From NCBI RefSeq assembly GCF_039543225.1, contig NZ_BAABJI010000002.1, forward strand, positions 744,001 through 808,000: a DNA stretch of 64,000 nucleotides, written 5' to 3'. A program made the position numbers and the translations under genes. The stretch is from Mucilaginibacter defluvii (GTDB lineage: Bacteria > Bacteroidota > Bacteroidia > Sphingobacteriales > Sphingobacteriaceae). The notes beneath the pieces were generated by a model. It had not been told where the DNA came from, did no database searches, and saw only the letters and a list, made by a program, of their open reading frames with translations. Position 1 is the stretch's first letter. Every line of letters begins with the position of its first letter. Positions 28,301-37,337 of the stretch are shown piece by piece.

Positions 28301-30961
28301 TATGTGGACTGGCCAAACTGGTCGGAACGGTTACAGCAGGATAACCCTACGGAAGCGGCAATGCTATCTTTTACCTCTGATAAAGCAAGTTACAAAGTTG
28401 GCGAAGATGCAACGCTGACGATACCAACCAGCAATGATGGCCGCGCGCTTATCAGTTTTGAAAATGGCAGCAAAGTGCTTAAAACGGTTTGGATTGATAC
28501 TAAAAAAGGGCAAACCCGCTACAGCTTTAAGGTTGACGAAAGTATGGCGCCTAACGTTTTTGTGAACGTTACCCTGCTTCAGCGCCATGCGCAAACCATT
28601 AATGATCTACCTATCCGCATGTATGGCGCTATAGGCTTGCAGGTTGAGGATCCGGAAACGATACTGAAACCGCTGATCTCGATGCCTGATAAGATACGGC
28701 CGGAGACACAATCGGCCATTACTGTATCCGAAGCGTCGGGTAAGGAAATGACCTACACGGTAGCCATTGTAGATGAAGGCTTGCTGGATATTACGGGCTT
28801 TAAAACCCCTGATCCGCATAGCGCATTTTATGCTAAAGAGGCATTAGGTGTAAAAACATGGGATCTGTTCGATTATGTGATAGGCGCTTTTGGCGGTGGC
28901 CTCGAACGTATACTCAGCATTGGTGGTGACGGCACCGGTTCCGTAAATAAAAATGTATCGGTAAACCGCTTTAAGCCGGTGGTAAAATTTCTCGGCCCAT
29001 TCCATTTAAATGCAGGCGAAAAACAAACACAGCGCTTCACGCTTCCGCAATACATAGGCTCTGTACGCGCGATGGTAATTGCCGGTCATGCGGGCGGTTA
29101 TGGTTTTGCCGAAAAAGCGGTTGCGGTTAAAAAACCGTTAATGATTATGGCTACCCTGCCCCGCGTATTAGCGCCGCAAGAACAAATACAGTTGCCGGTT
29201 ACGGTATTTGCCCTGGAGAAGAACATCAAGAACGTGAGCGTTCAGGTACAGTCTAACGCGTTTAGTAACCTTGGCAGCAACAACACGCGTAACCTCACCT
29301 TCACCAAAATAGGCGATCAGTTAGTCACCTTTAACCTGAATGTTAAAGACTTTGTAGGCGTAGGCAAAGTAAGGATCATAGCTAAAAGCGGAAGTGAAAC
29401 AGCGGCCTATGATGTTGAATTAAATGTGCGTAATCCTAATCCGCCGGTTACTAAAATTATGGAAGCGGAGTTAGCGCCGGGTAAATCATGGGCTGCGCCT
29501 TACGCGGCCTTGGGCATGGCAGGTACTAATAAAGCGACACTCGAAGTTTCGGCCATACCAGCGCTTAACCTGTCAAAACGGTTAAGTTATTTGATACAAT
29601 ATCCGCATGGTTGTGTTGAACAAACCACATCAGCGGTGTTCCCGCAGCTGTATTTAAGTCAACTGCAGGATTTAACAGATCGCCAGAAGGCTGAGGTTGA
29701 TCGAAACATCAAATCGGGCATAAGCAGGCTCAATGGCTTCAGGATAAATAACGGTGGATTAAGCTATTGGCCGGGGTACGGCGAGGCTGATGACTGGGGA
29801 ACCAACTACGCCGGTCATTTCATGCTTGCTGCCCAGGCTAAAGGATATGCGCTACCTGTTGGATTTATAGAGCAATGGAAGAGATTCCAAAAGCAAAGGG
29901 CACTTGCCTGGGCGCCGGACACGCGCAGTTTTTACGGTGCCGATCTGGTACAAGCCTATCGTTTATACTTGCTTGCCTTGGCTCGTTCACCTGAATTAGG
30001 TGCCATGAACCGCTTACGTGAGTTCCAATACATCAGCGTAGAGGCCAAATGGCGCCTGGCAGCGGCTTATAAGCTGGCCGGCCAAACTGAAGTAGCTTTG
30101 AACCTGATCAAGGGATTGCCAACCACAATAAAACCTTACACTTCAATGTTTGGCACCTATGGTTCTGATCTGCGCGATCAGGCTATGATACTGGAGACCT
30201 TGACCTTGTTGGGCCAGCAACAACGCGCATCCGGAGTAATGCGCACTGTAGCTGCCCGTCTATCGCAGGATAGCTGGTATAGTACGCAAACCACCGCCTA
30301 CTCCCTAATCGCAATAGCGCAATATTGCGGCGTAAACAAAAATGGCGGTAAAATGGCTTTCGCTTACCAAGCAGCCGGTAAAGGTACTATTAATGCCAAC
30401 TCATATATATGGCAGGGCGATGCCGCACCAAACGGCGGTAAGGTTTTTGTAAAGAACAACGGCACTAACAAGCTTTATGTTCGTTTAATACAAAAAGGGC
30501 AGCCATCATCGGCAGATAACGTGGTAACCTACGTCAACCCGGATGTGCTCAACATGCGGATAGCTTACTTTACACTTGGCGGTAAACCTGTTGATCCGTC
30601 GAAACTTAAACAGGGTACTGACTTTGTTTCACAGGTAACTTTGCGTAACCCCGGTAAACAAGGCCGTTATGACAACCTTGCATTAACGCAGATATTCCCT
30701 TCGGGATGGGAAATTTTAAACAGCAGGATGCTGAATAACGATGAAGCGTTTAAATCATCCCCATCTGATTATCGTGACATTCGCGACGACAGGGTAAACA
30801 CCTACTTTGGCTTAGCCGAAGGCCAGGAAGTAACTTACTACGTAATGCTGAACGCAGCTTACGCGGGTAAATATTACCTGCCTGCCACTTACTGCGAGGC
30901 GATGTACAACTCATCCATAAACGCTTTAATAAAAGGGCAATGGGTTGAGGTTTATAAATGA
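25367..30961 (+). CDS. Alpha-2-macroglobulin family protein
   Basis: 1864 residues. A single N-terminal membrane anchor (about 15-32) tethers it to the inner membrane. A chain of beta-sandwich macroglobulin domains follows, with MG2-type sequence and the GLKGFIYGERGVWRPGD segment typical of bacterial homologues. The thioester CVEQ is intact (Cys1416) in YPHGCVEQTTSA, then the alpha-toroid complement-like domain. An Asp-rich insert (EDDDYGGDYDY, about residues 468-500) is unusual. Bacterial A2Ms trap attacking proteases in the periplasm. The partner PBP1C gene usually linked to E. coli-type A2M is absent here. A bidirectional terminator follows. Confidence 0.93.
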   Translation: MPGENSLFNHPKRLATIGVAVLLIFIVSFFFIHRPKRPPVDPVFSKYIEAYTTGIISKKGTVRIKLSGEVQVAHQQDGELDNGLFEFSPSVKGKARWIDARTIEFTPDESLEPGENYSADFDLSKVVDVPKDYQHFSFDFQIIKPDFTVSFTGLRTATNTSIDKMKLGGCIQTADIEDDKAVEKILAVNYSTSAKVSWQHNAATKTHTFTVNNLARAANGATPLTVEWNGSSLDVEKNGSQEFVVPAIGDFRVLAVRAVQNTDEYAEVQFSDAIMVGQELNGLISINNIGDAAYTIDGSVVKVYAPERLEGNYTVTVNPGIENISNKKLTKPYTANIFFENRLPAVTIPGKGVILPDSGHLMMPFEAVNLNAVDVTIIKVYENNVPQYFQNNGFDGGAELRQVGKPVVQKTIRLDTDKGLNLGKKNRFMLDIDQLLRTEPGAIYRVVIGFRKEYSLYNCRAGSPANVNNEDDDYGGDYDYSNNTGKVNDEDDDFWQRYDNYYPDDYRWDERNDPCTNSYFTKQRWATRNIMASNIGLIAKRGSDNSMLIAVTNLLTAQPMSGVELQLLDYQKQVIFNTTSDGEGLAKFDLKRKPYLLLAKYNNERGYLKLDDGSSLPLTRFDVSGEQVQKGLKGFIYGERGVWRPGDNIYLTFVLEDKLKTLPPDHPVEFELYNPQGQVYKRITQNKSIDGFYSFHTATETSSPTGNWLARVKVGGAVFEKNIKVETIMPNRLKLNLSFGGAEELTKGAGENGTLSAQWLFGGAAQNLKAKVDAFLSAQTTTFKGFDDYVFDDPTLAFNTQTQTVFDGRLNANGTTPVSADINVERQAPGRLRANFVVKVFEPGGNFSINQVALPYNVYPAYVGIKTPKGSELSGMLVTGKDHVIDIADVDTKGKLLPGSRSVEVELYKIQWRWWWDDTGDELSNFTQDRYNKLIKTETVNLNNGRGKWMMRVAQADWGRYLIKVKDPQTGHSTGKIIYVDWPNWSERLQQDNPTEAAMLSFTSDKASYKVGEDATLTIPTSNDGRALISFENGSKVLKTVWIDTKKGQTRYSFKVDESMAPNVFVNVTLLQRHAQTINDLPIRMYGAIGLQVEDPETILKPLISMPDKIRPETQSAITVSEASGKEMTYTVAIVDEGLLDITGFKTPDPHSAFYAKEALGVKTWDLFDYVIGAFGGGLERILSIGGDGTGSVNKNVSVNRFKPVVKFLGPFHLNAGEKQTQRFTLPQYIGSVRAMVIAGHAGGYGFAEKAVAVKKPLMIMATLPRVLAPQEQIQLPVTVFALEKNIKNVSVQVQSNAFSNLGSNNTRNLTFTKIGDQLVTFNLNVKDFVGVGKVRIIAKSGSETAAYDVELNVRNPNPPVTKIMEAELAPGKSWAAPYAALGMAGTNKATLEVSAIPALNLSKRLSYLIQYPHGCVEQTTSAVFPQLYLSQLQDLTDRQKAEVDRNIKSGISRLNGFRINNGGLSYWPGYGEADDWGTNYAGHFMLAAQAKGYALPVGFIEQWKRFQKQRALAWAPDTRSFYGADLVQAYRLYLLALARSPELGAMNRLREFQYISVEAKWRLAAAYKLAGQTEVALNLIKGLPTTIKPYTSMFGTYGSDLRDQAMILETLTLLGQQQRASGVMRTVAARLSQDSWYSTQTTAYSLIAIAQYCGVNKNGGKMAFAYQAAGKGTINANSYIWQGDAAPNGGKVFVKNNGTNKLYVRLIQKGQPSSADNVVTYVNPDVLNMRIAYFTLGGKPVDPSKLKQGTDFVSQVTLRNPGKQGRYDNLALTQIFPSGWEILNSRMLNNDEAFKSSPSDYRDIRDDRVNTYFGLAEGQEVTYYVMLNAAYAGKYYLPATYCEAMYNSSINALIKGQWVEVYK

Positions 30962-30979
30962 TAATAGATAAACCATAAT

Positions 30980-31018
30980 AAACACACAAGGCTGCTAATT
31001 AGCAGCCTTGTGTGTTTA
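30980..31018. terminator. Bidirectional terminator between the macroglobulin gene and dinB
   Basis: Perfect 17-bp stem (30980-30996 with 31001-31017) around AATT, with A/T-rich flanks on both strands. It lies between convergent genes. Confidence 0.85.
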
Positions 31019-32203
31019 TTATCCTTTTAAAAACGGATTAAAGTTGCGCGTTCCTATCTCCATGCCGGCGGCACGGCAAACGGTTTTATCGCCAAACTTA
31101 AAGTTGATGCTATCCATGGCCTGGTACAGTCGAATCCGTTCCTCGTTATCCTCAAACAGGTTGATCTGATAGCGGCCCGTTGCCAGGTTGCTCAATCTAA
31201 CACCAATCAATCTTACCGGTCTATGCCCGTTCCAGGCTTTTTTAAGTAGATTTTTAATGCCGGGAATTAATATATGTTCTGCCGCGGTAAGCGGTATTTT
31301 TTGTTGTAAGGTATGTGTTTCAAAATTCGAGTAACGCACTTTTACTGCAAGGCACGAAGCAAGTTTATCTTCCTTCCGGAGTTTGTACGATAGCTCTTCG
31401 GTCATGCTTACTAAAATCGTTTCCAGGGTACGCCGGTCGGCAACGTCGTTGTGAAAAGTATGTTCGCTTGAAATTGACTTTCTGTCTGAATGCGGTACAA
31501 TTTCGCTGTGATCAATACCTCTTGCTTTCTCCCAAATAAACAAGCCCGCCTTACCAAATACCGTTTGTAAAAAGCGTAATTCTACTTTTTGCAGATCACC
31601 AATTTTTTCGATACCATATTCGTAAAGCTTTTTACAGGTACTCTCGCCAAGCATCGGTATTTTACTGATGGGTAACGGTGCCAAAAAGGCCATTTCGCCA
31701 CCGTGCGGTACCAGGAGTTGCCCGTTGGGTTTGGCTTGGTTGGTAGCCATTTTGGCTACGGTTTTACTGGATGCCATGCCGAAGGATATGGGTAAACCTG
31801 TGTCACGCATTATTTTTTGCCGTAGATCTGACGCTATCTGATACGGATCATAAAAACGATCCATACCTGTGAGATCAATATAAAATTCGTCGACAGAAGT
31901 TTTTTGATAAAGCGGAATCGCGTTGTCAATGATCTCTGTAACCTCCCGCGATGCCTCTGAATAACGACCGTGCGTACCGTGAATAACAATGGCATGCGGG
32001 CAAAGCTTCAAAGCCTGCCGTGTAGGCATAGCCGAATGAATGCCATACTTACGTGCCTCATAACTACATGATGCTACAACTCCCCTGTCTGCCGAGCCGC
32101 CTATGAGCACCGGCTTACCAATAAGCTCAGGATTGAACTTACGCTCCACTGAAACGAAGAACGAATCAAGATCAATATGCACTATGTACCGCTTGTTGGA
32201 CAT
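31019..32203 (-). CDS. dinB: DNA polymerase IV (DinB)
   Basis: Y-family translesion polymerase. 394 residues from ATG 32201-32203; the longer frame to 32230 adds a hydrophobic stretch not typical of the family. Catalytic acids are Asp in HIDLDSFFVSVERK and the Asp-Glu of SVDEFYIDL; the little-finger domain has the usual FGKAGLFIWEKARGID region. The end, ATGRYQINLFEDN, contains QINLF, a beta-clamp-type motif. Divergent from the 2H phosphoesterase with a short shared promoter region. Confidence 0.96.
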   Translation of the reverse strand: MSNKRYIVHIDLDSFFVSVERKFNPELIGKPVLIGGSADRGVVASCSYEARKYGIHSAMPTRQALKLCPHAIVIHGTHGRYSEASREVTEIIDNAIPLYQKTSVDEFYIDLTGMDRFYDPYQIASDLRQKIMRDTGLPISFGMASSKTVAKMATNQAKPNGQLLVPHGGEMAFLAPLPISKIPMLGESTCKKLYEYGIEKIGDLQKVELRFLQTVFGKAGLFIWEKARGIDHSEIVPHSDRKSISSEHTFHNDVADRRTLETILVSMTEELSYKLRKEDKLASCLAVKVRYSNFETHTLQQKIPLTAAEHILIPGIKNLLKKAWNGHRPVRLIGVRLSNLATGRYQINLFEDNEERIRLYQAMDSINFKFGDKTVCRAAGMEIGTRNFNPFLKG

Positions 32204-32279
32204 AGCACAAATATCATAAATAATTTGCAAATACTAAAAATATTAGCAAATATTGCGAGGTAAGAATCAAATCATACTT

Positions 32280-32831
32280 ATGCATTACGCCGATTATATG
32301 ATGCTTTTAGCACCACCCGAACAAGTGAACACAGAGATCAAAAGATATAAACTGGCCTCGGCTAAGCATATCGGTAATTTTGATAGCATGCATTCGAAAG
32401 CGCATATCAGTATTTGCGGAGCCGACCGTCAAAAGACATTCATCATAGAACCATCGTTACAGCGCATGGCGCAAAAATTAAGTACCATACCGCCTATCGT
32501 ATTACACATAAAAGGGTTTGACTTTTTTAAACATGGAGATAAAGGATTGACCATTTACGCACGTATTGAGCAAACCGACGCTGTAAAAAGATGGTTCAAG
32601 CTTTTACTATTAAAAATGAACTTGAAAATGAGCATTACGCCACACATTACGATTGTGCGCAATATACCGGGTCATCAATTTGAGCAGTTATGGCCCCATT
32701 TCGCTAAGGCACAATATCATGATGTGTTTAAGATTGATGGATTAACCATACTTAAAAGGGACACTTTTGAGCCGCACCAAAACTGGCAGCAACACCGTTT
32801 ACTACCATTTAATAACAGTTTTTTTAGCTAA
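32280..32831 (+). CDS. 2H phosphoesterase / 2'-5' RNA ligase-like protein
   Basis: 183 residues from the ATG at 32280; a TTG 27 bases upstream is less likely. Two HxT/S motifs, AHISI (His42) and PHITI, mark the 2H superfamily, whose members act on 2',3'-cyclic phosphates or RNA ends. The exact substrate is not known. Divergent from dinB, with 76 bp between starts. The SRP RNA gene follows at 32931. Confidence 0.87.
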   Translation: MHYADYMMLLAPPEQVNTEIKRYKLASAKHIGNFDSMHSKAHISICGADRQKTFIIEPSLQRMAQKLSTIPPIVLHIKGFDFFKHGDKGLTIYARIEQTDAVKRWFKLLLLKMNLKMSITPHITIVRNIPGHQFEQLWPHFAKAQYHDVFKIDGLTILKRDTFEPHQNWQQHRLLPFNNSFFS

Positions 32832-32920
32832 AGTTTAGCACCCTCGATAATTATTCTGACTGATTATAAGTGTGTTAAATACACAAACACTATTTTTTAC
32901 GCTGAAGACAAAATGTTTGC

Positions 32921-32928
32921 TATATTTG
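32921..32928 (+). promoter_or_regulatory. SRP RNA -7 element
   Basis: TATATTTG, exact TAnnTTTG, ends 2 nt before the RNA 5' region. A T-rich -33 region lies about 22 nt upstream. Confidence 0.6.
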
Positions 32929-32930
32929 CG

Positions 32931-33038
32931 GTGGGTAAGTCTTTTACGACCAGCTCCTCTTGAACTCCCCCAGGGTGGGAACGCAGCAAGGGTAGAGGGT
33001 TGTAGCGGTGCGATAAAAGTAGCTTACCCATTTTTTTT
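32931..33038 (+). ncRNA. ffs: Signal recognition particle RNA (4.5S type)
   Basis: Small SRP RNA of about 100 nt that binds Ffh and directs nascent membrane proteins to the translocon. The conserved Ffh-binding hairpin is visible as AGGGTGGGAACGCAGCAAGG with the matching GGTAGAGGGT strand. The ends pair (TGGGTAAG 32932-32939 with CTTACCCA 33023-33030), followed directly by T8 (33031-33038). A frame that spans it is not a protein gene. Exact 5' end is uncertain by a few nucleotides. Confidence 0.95.
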
Positions 33039-33122
33039 AACTCGACCTGCATTACCTGAGCCGTCCGATAACCTGCGCGGGTAATTACTTTGTTTTGTTA
33101 TTCAACAAAATCATCATATAAA

Positions 33123-33782
33123 ATGAAATTTTTTATTGATACTGCAAATCTTGCACAAATCAAGGAAGCACACGAAATGGGTGTTTTAGATGGCGTTACT
33201 ACCAACCCATCACTAATGGCTAAAGAAGGTATTACCGGCCAGGAAAATGTAATTAACCACTATAAAGCAATATGCGAAATTACTGATGGCGATGTAAGCG
33301 CCGAGGTTATTTCAACCACTTTTGACGAGATGGTAGCTGAAGGCGAAGCCCTTGCTAAACTGCACGAGCAAATCGTAGTAAAAGTACCGATGATTAAGGA
33401 TGGCGTAAAAGCTATAAAATACTTTACCTCAAAAGGCATCCGTACTAATTGTACTTTGGTATTTTCTGCCGGTCAGGCTTTATTAGCTGCTAAGGCAGGC
33501 GCTACTTACGTATCTCCTTTTGTTGGCCGTTTAGATGATGTATCAACTGACGGTATGCAACTGATTGAGGATATCCGTTTAATTTATGACAACTACGGTT
33601 ACGAAACGCAAATATTAGCAGCATCAGTACGCCATGCTATGCACATTATTCAATGCGCTAAAATTGGTGCTGATGTAATTACCGCTCCACTAAGCGCTAT
33701 TGCTTCATTATTGAAACACCCGCTTACAGATAACGGCCTTGCTCAATTCCTGGCTGACCATGCTAAGGCAGCAGGTAAATAA
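33123..33782 (+). CDS. Transaldolase / fructose-6-phosphate aldolase-like
   Basis: 219 residues from ATG 33123 ([10 protein letters not shown]); an upstream extension at 33090 is ignored because it adds non-homologous sequence. The Schiff-base Lys is Lys87 in QIVVKVPMI, and VTTNPSL is the family signature. Length and motif place it in the short transaldolase subfamily that includes E. coli FsaA; whether it is a transaldolase in the pentose phosphate pathway or a fructose-6-phosphate aldolase cannot be decided from sequence. A terminator follows. Confidence 0.95.
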   Translation: MKFFIDTANLAQIKEAHEMGVLDGVTTNPSLMAKEGITGQENVINHYKAICEITDGDVSAEVISTTFDEMVAEGEALAKLHEQIVVKVPMIKDGVKAIKYFTSKGIRTNCTLVFSAGQALLAAKAGATYVSPFVGRLDDVSTDGMQLIEDIRLIYDNYGYETQILAASVRHAMHIIQCAKIGADVITAPLSAIASLLKHPLTDNGLAQFLADHAKAAGK

Positions 33783-33802
33783 TTATCAAAGCTAAAGTAT
33801 AC

Positions 33803-33836
33803 TAAAAGCCATCTTATAGATGGCTTTTTTGTTTTA
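33803..33836 (+). terminator. Terminator of the transaldolase gene
   Basis: AAGCCATC stem (33806-33813) with GATGGCTT (33819-33826), 5-nt loop, T-rich tail. Confidence 0.85.
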
Positions 33837-33932
33837 TGGCCGTTGTTTTTTGGTCACTTATACGTAAGTAACCATCAATATATAGCAGTTAGCTCCTCCT
33901 ATTATTTATATTAGCAACATATATTTTACCTG

Positions 33933-34895
33933 ATGCTTGATCTGTTAATTATCGGTGGCGGCCCTATCGGGCTGGCGTGTGGTTTAGAGGCTCAAAAGGC
34001 TGGCCTGTCATTCAAAATCATTGAAAAAGGCTGCCTTGTAAATTCGTTGTACAATTATCCTTACACCATGACTTTCTTCTCTACTTCGGATAGGTTGGAA
34101 ATTGGCGGCATACCTTTCGTTACCATCAATAACAAACCTAACCGCACGGAGGCGCTGGAATATTATCGCCGGGTAGCGTTATCAAACCAGTTGCCCATAA
34201 ATTTATTTGAGGAAGTTAAGGAGGTAAGCCGTAATAGAGATTATTATAACATAACCACCTGCAAGGCGGCGTATCAGGCTAAGTACGTAGTGCTTGCTAC
34301 CGGATTTTATGATATAGCAGTAAACCTAAACATCCCGGGCGAAGACCTGCCCAAAGTAAAACACTATTATAAAGATCCACATTACTACGCCATGCAAAAA
34401 GTGATAGTGGTTGGCGCGAGCAATTCGGCCATTGATGTGGCTTTGGAGACCTATCGCAAGGGTGCTGAGGTTACTTTAGTAGTTCGGGGCAGCGAAGTAA
34501 GCAGCCGGGTAAAATATTGGGTAAGGCCGGATATCATCAACCGTATTGAGGAAGGCAGCATTAAAGCTTACTTTAACTCTGAATTAGCTGCGGTAAGGGA
34601 GCATGAGGCGGATATCAAAACTCCGGACGGTATTGTAACCATCCCGAATGATTTTGTTATGGCAATGACCGGCTATAAGCCCAATTTTAACTTCCTTAAA
34701 AAATTAGGCATCGAACTGACTGAAGACAAATTTATCCCGCATTATAATCAGGAAACCATGGAGACAAACCAACCGGGCATGTACCTTGCCGGTGTAGTTT
34801 GCGGTGGGTTAGACACTCATTTATGGTTTATTGAAAACTCGCGTGTACACGCCGAAATGATAATTGCTGATATAATGCGGAAACGGGCCGTTTAA
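33933..34895 (+). CDS. ypdA: YpdA-family FAD-dependent putative bacillithiol disulfide reductase
   Basis: 320 residues. FAD site GGGPIGLACG near the N terminus, and NADPH site VGASNSAIDVALE around residue 165. The conserved MTFFSTSDRLEIGG is typical of YpdA/Bdr. In Firmicutes and some Bacteroidota this enzyme reduces bacillithiol disulfide with NADPH; the presence of bacillithiol here is inferred from this gene only. No catalytic CXXC, which is expected for the family. It ends 7 nt from the convergent rnz stop. Confidence 0.85.
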   Translation: MLDLLIIGGGPIGLACGLEAQKAGLSFKIIEKGCLVNSLYNYPYTMTFFSTSDRLEIGGIPFVTINNKPNRTEALEYYRRVALSNQLPINLFEEVKEVSRNRDYYNITTCKAAYQAKYVVLATGFYDIAVNLNIPGEDLPKVKHYYKDPHYYAMQKVIVVGASNSAIDVALETYRKGAEVTLVVRGSEVSSRVKYWVRPDIINRIEEGSIKAYFNSELAAVREHEADIKTPDGIVTIPNDFVMAMTGYKPNFNFLKKLGIELTEDKFIPHYNQETMETNQPGMYLAGVVCGGLDTHLWFIENSRVHAEMIIADIMRKRAV

Positions 34896-34902
34896 AGCAA
34901 GC

Positions 34903-35820
34903 CTATTCGTCAATAATAAACGTCTTCCCTTCCGTTGCCAGTTCTGTTTCCGGGAATACAGTCCGCGCTTCGTCGAGCAGATCATTCAATGTTTTATAGC
35001 GTGCCGAGAAATGCCCGATAAGCAACCGTTCCGCTCCGGTCTTTATTGCTACGTCGGCAGCTTGTAAGGCGGTGGTATGATAGGTATCTCGGGCTCGCTC
35101 AATCATGTCATGCATAAAGGTTGCCTCGTGGTAAAGCAACGTTGCCCCTTTAATTTGCTCAAAGTAATGTGCACTGTAAAGCGTGTCCGAACAATAGGCA
35201 TAGGTCTTGGGCTCAGGCGGCGGTATCGTTAGGCTGTCATTGGCATACACCGTACCATCCGGCGCAGTATAATCACGTCCTGCCTTTATCGCACTAAAAT
35301 AAGCCACCGGCACCTGCAATTCATCAATACGCTCCTTTATCAGTTTACGGGTACGCTTCTTCCCCCTGAATATAAAACCGGTACAGGCTATGCGATGCAG
35401 CAGCGGAATGGTCTCTACCGTAAAATCGTAATTTTCAAATATCTGTTCAGGCTTTTCGGCATTGGTTGCCTTAAAAATCAGCGGGTATTGCAGTGTAGTT
35501 TCGGAATATTTAAGCTGCATCTCAATGATCTCGATAAGCGGTGCAGGCCCAAACAAGTTCATGGGCTTTTTACGGCCGTTAAGATGCAGCGAGGAAAGCA
35601 AGCCAACCAAACCAAGGTAATGGTCGCCATGCAGGTGGCTGATAAAAATGCAATCGATGCGGCTTGCTTTAATTTCAAACCGCATCATTTGCTGCTGACT
35701 GCCTTCGCCGCAGTCAACCATATATAAATGCTCGTTAATGTTAAGTACCTGGGCGGTTGGGTTACGGTTGTAAATAGGTGTTGCCGAACTGCTTCCAAGT
35801 ATAGTAACTTCAAACTTCAT
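34903..35820 (-). CDS. rnz: Ribonuclease Z
   Basis: 3' endonuclease that trims tRNA precursors lacking CCA. 305 residues. The metallo-beta-lactamase metal motif is SHLHGDHYLGL, followed by the RNase Z-type LYHEATF and IGHFSARY. Because tRNA-Cys in this window has no encoded CCA, an enzyme of this type would be needed for its 3' end. The STAS gene lies 21 bp upstream on the same strand, perhaps in the same transcript. Confidence 0.95.
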   Translation of the reverse strand: MKFEVTILGSSSATPIYNRNPTAQVLNINEHLYMVDCGEGSQQQMMRFEIKASRIDCIFISHLHGDHYLGLVGLLSSLHLNGRKKPMNLFGPAPLIEIIEMQLKYSETTLQYPLIFKATNAEKPEQIFENYDFTVETIPLLHRIACTGFIFRGKKRTRKLIKERIDELQVPVAYFSAIKAGRDYTAPDGTVYANDSLTIPPPEPKTYAYCSDTLYSAHYFEQIKGATLLYHEATFMHDMIERARDTYHTTALQAADVAIKTGAERLLIGHFSARYKTLNDLLDEARTVFPETELATEGKTFIIDE

Positions 35821-35841
35821 ACCCGGAAAACAATAAAAGCA

Positions 35842-36219
35842 CTACTTTAGTTCGCGTTTAAGCTCTTTTTCTATCTCTTCCATAAAAATCAGGTCGATAG
35901 CTTCCTCGCAGGTCGGCACAATGCTTAATACATTCTCCAATTGCGATATGGTTACCAAACGGTTAACCGCATCGTTCAGTCCGCAAAGAATAAACACGCC
36001 ATCTGCATTTTTACAAAGGCGATGACCAACCAGCAAGCTGCTAAGGCCTGATGAATCAGCAAATTTAACCTGCGAAAGATCAAGAATGATATTGCGCTGG
36101 CCTTCGGTGTTGATCAGGATAAGCTCTGATTTAAGTTGAGGAGTTACCAATGAATTTAACTTTGATTCATTCAGCTTCACCAATATATACTTCTCGTGTT
36201 TGTCAACAGTAAATTTCAT
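35842..36219 (-). CDS. STAS-domain anti-sigma factor antagonist-like
   Basis: 125 residues. The STAS signature is DLSQVKFADSSGLSSLL, with Ser56 or Ser57 as the expected phosphorylation site of the SpoIIAA/RsbV class. No anti-sigma kinase or PP2C phosphatase gene is nearby, so the partner is elsewhere or absent. Upstream of rnz on the same strand, and downstream of purC. Confidence 0.9.
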   Translation of the reverse strand: MKFTVDKHEKYILVKLNESKLNSLVTPQLKSELILINTEGQRNIILDLSQVKFADSSGLSSLLVGHRLCKNADGVFILCGLNDAVNRLVTISQLENVLSIVPTCEEAIDLIFMEEIEKELKRELK

Positions 36220-36266
36220 TGTTAAAATTATATAAAGCTAATATAGCAATTTTTTATATATACAAC

Positions 36267-37211
36267 TTATAAGGCAGTCAGCGCTTGTTTTACGTTCGCC
36301 TCTACCCTTTTTAAAATATCATCGCTTGCTGAACGTACAAAAGGCTCTCCTGTTATCTTTTCATAAAGCTCGATGTAACGATCAGATATCGACCGGATTT
36401 TTTCTTCAGTCATTTCTGGCACTGTCTGTCCGTCTTTACCTTGAAATCCGTTCTCGATAAGCCACTTTCTAACAAATTCTTTTGAAAGCTGTTTTTGCGG
36501 CTCATTATTTTTCTGACGCTCCTCGTAACCTTCGCTATAAAAATAGCGGGAAGAGTCAGGGGTGTGTATTTCGTCAATCAGGTAAATTACCCCATCAGCC
36601 TTGCCAAACTCGTACTTGGTATCTACCAGGATCAAACCTTGCTCAGCAGCTATTTCGGTACCGCGAGCATACAAAGCCTGGGTGTAAGCTTCCAATTTTT
36701 CGTAATCTTCCGGAGATACTATGCCCCGGGCAAGTATCTGCTCTTTTGATATATCCTCGTCATGCCCTACAGAAGCTTTTGTTGTAGGGGTAATTATAGG
36801 TTGAGGCAGTTTATCATTTTCTTTTAAACCTTCTGGCAGCGCTACACCGCAAACCTCTTTACGGCCGGCACTGTACTCGCGCCAGGCATGGCCAGCCAGA
36901 TAGCCACGTATTACCATTTCAACTTTGAACGGCTCACATATACGACCTATGGTAACGCTTGGATCAGGTACGCTGATTACCCAGTTATGTACAATATCTT
37001 CGGTGGCTTTTAAAAATTTAGCGGCTATTTGGTTAAGCACCTGCCCTTTAAACGGAATTGGCTCCGGCAACACCACATCAAAAGCGGATATGCGGTCGGT
37101 AACCACCATGGCCAGGTATTTATCTTTTATAGTATACACATCGCGCACCTTGCCCTTGTAAAAAGCAGTTTGTCCGTCAAAATTAAAATGAGTTTCTTTT
37201 ATTGCGTCCAT
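36267..37211 (-). CDS. purC: Phosphoribosylaminoimidazole-succinocarboxamide synthase PurC
   Basis: ATP-dependent condensation of CAIR with aspartate in purine synthesis. 314 residues, the long form (E. coli about 237). Signatures include [29 protein letters not shown] (partial) and [15 protein letters not shown]. Start MDAIKETHF at 37209-37211. Its upstream spacer contains a heptamer-phased inverted repeat shared with phoH. Confidence 0.97.
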   Translation of the reverse strand: MDAIKETHFNFDGQTAFYKGKVRDVYTIKDKYLAMVVTDRISAFDVVLPEPIPFKGQVLNQIAAKFLKATEDIVHNWVISVPDPSVTIGRICEPFKVEMVIRGYLAGHAWREYSAGRKEVCGVALPEGLKENDKLPQPIITPTTKASVGHDEDISKEQILARGIVSPEDYEKLEAYTQALYARGTEIAAEQGLILVDTKYEFGKADGVIYLIDEIHTPDSSRYFYSEGYEERQKNNEPQKQLSKEFVRKWLIENGFQGKDGQTVPEMTEEKIRSISDRYIELYEKITGEPFVRSASDDILKRVEANVKQALTAL

Positions 37212-37218
37212 TATTTTA

Positions 37219-37337
37219 GATGTGAGTAGTGAGATGTGAGTAGTGAGATCACCACCCTAAATCCAAACTCTTAAATATTGTTATCTTGATTGTTAGACAG
37301 GTATCTAATATCTCAAATCTAACATCTCAAATCTCAA
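37219..37337. repeat. Heptamer-phased inverted repeat between purC and phoH
   Basis: The left arm (about 37221-37250) is built from 7-base units TGAGTAG, TGAGATG, TGAGTAG, TGAGATC. The right arm (about 37301-37337) reads on the other strand as TGAGATT, TGAGATG, TTAGATT, TGAGATA. The two arms are inverted copies and flank a 50-bp A/T-rich centre. The arms sit directly after the phoH stop and just before purC. Confidence 0.75.

Noticed and set aside
32872-33084. A 70-codon plus-strand frame
   Set aside because: It runs through the SRP RNA; the conserved Ffh-binding hairpin and T8 terminator explain the region.
37219-37337. CRISPR-like array
   Set aside because: Units are only 7 bases, contiguous and inverted, with no spacers of 25-40 bases and no cas genes in the window.
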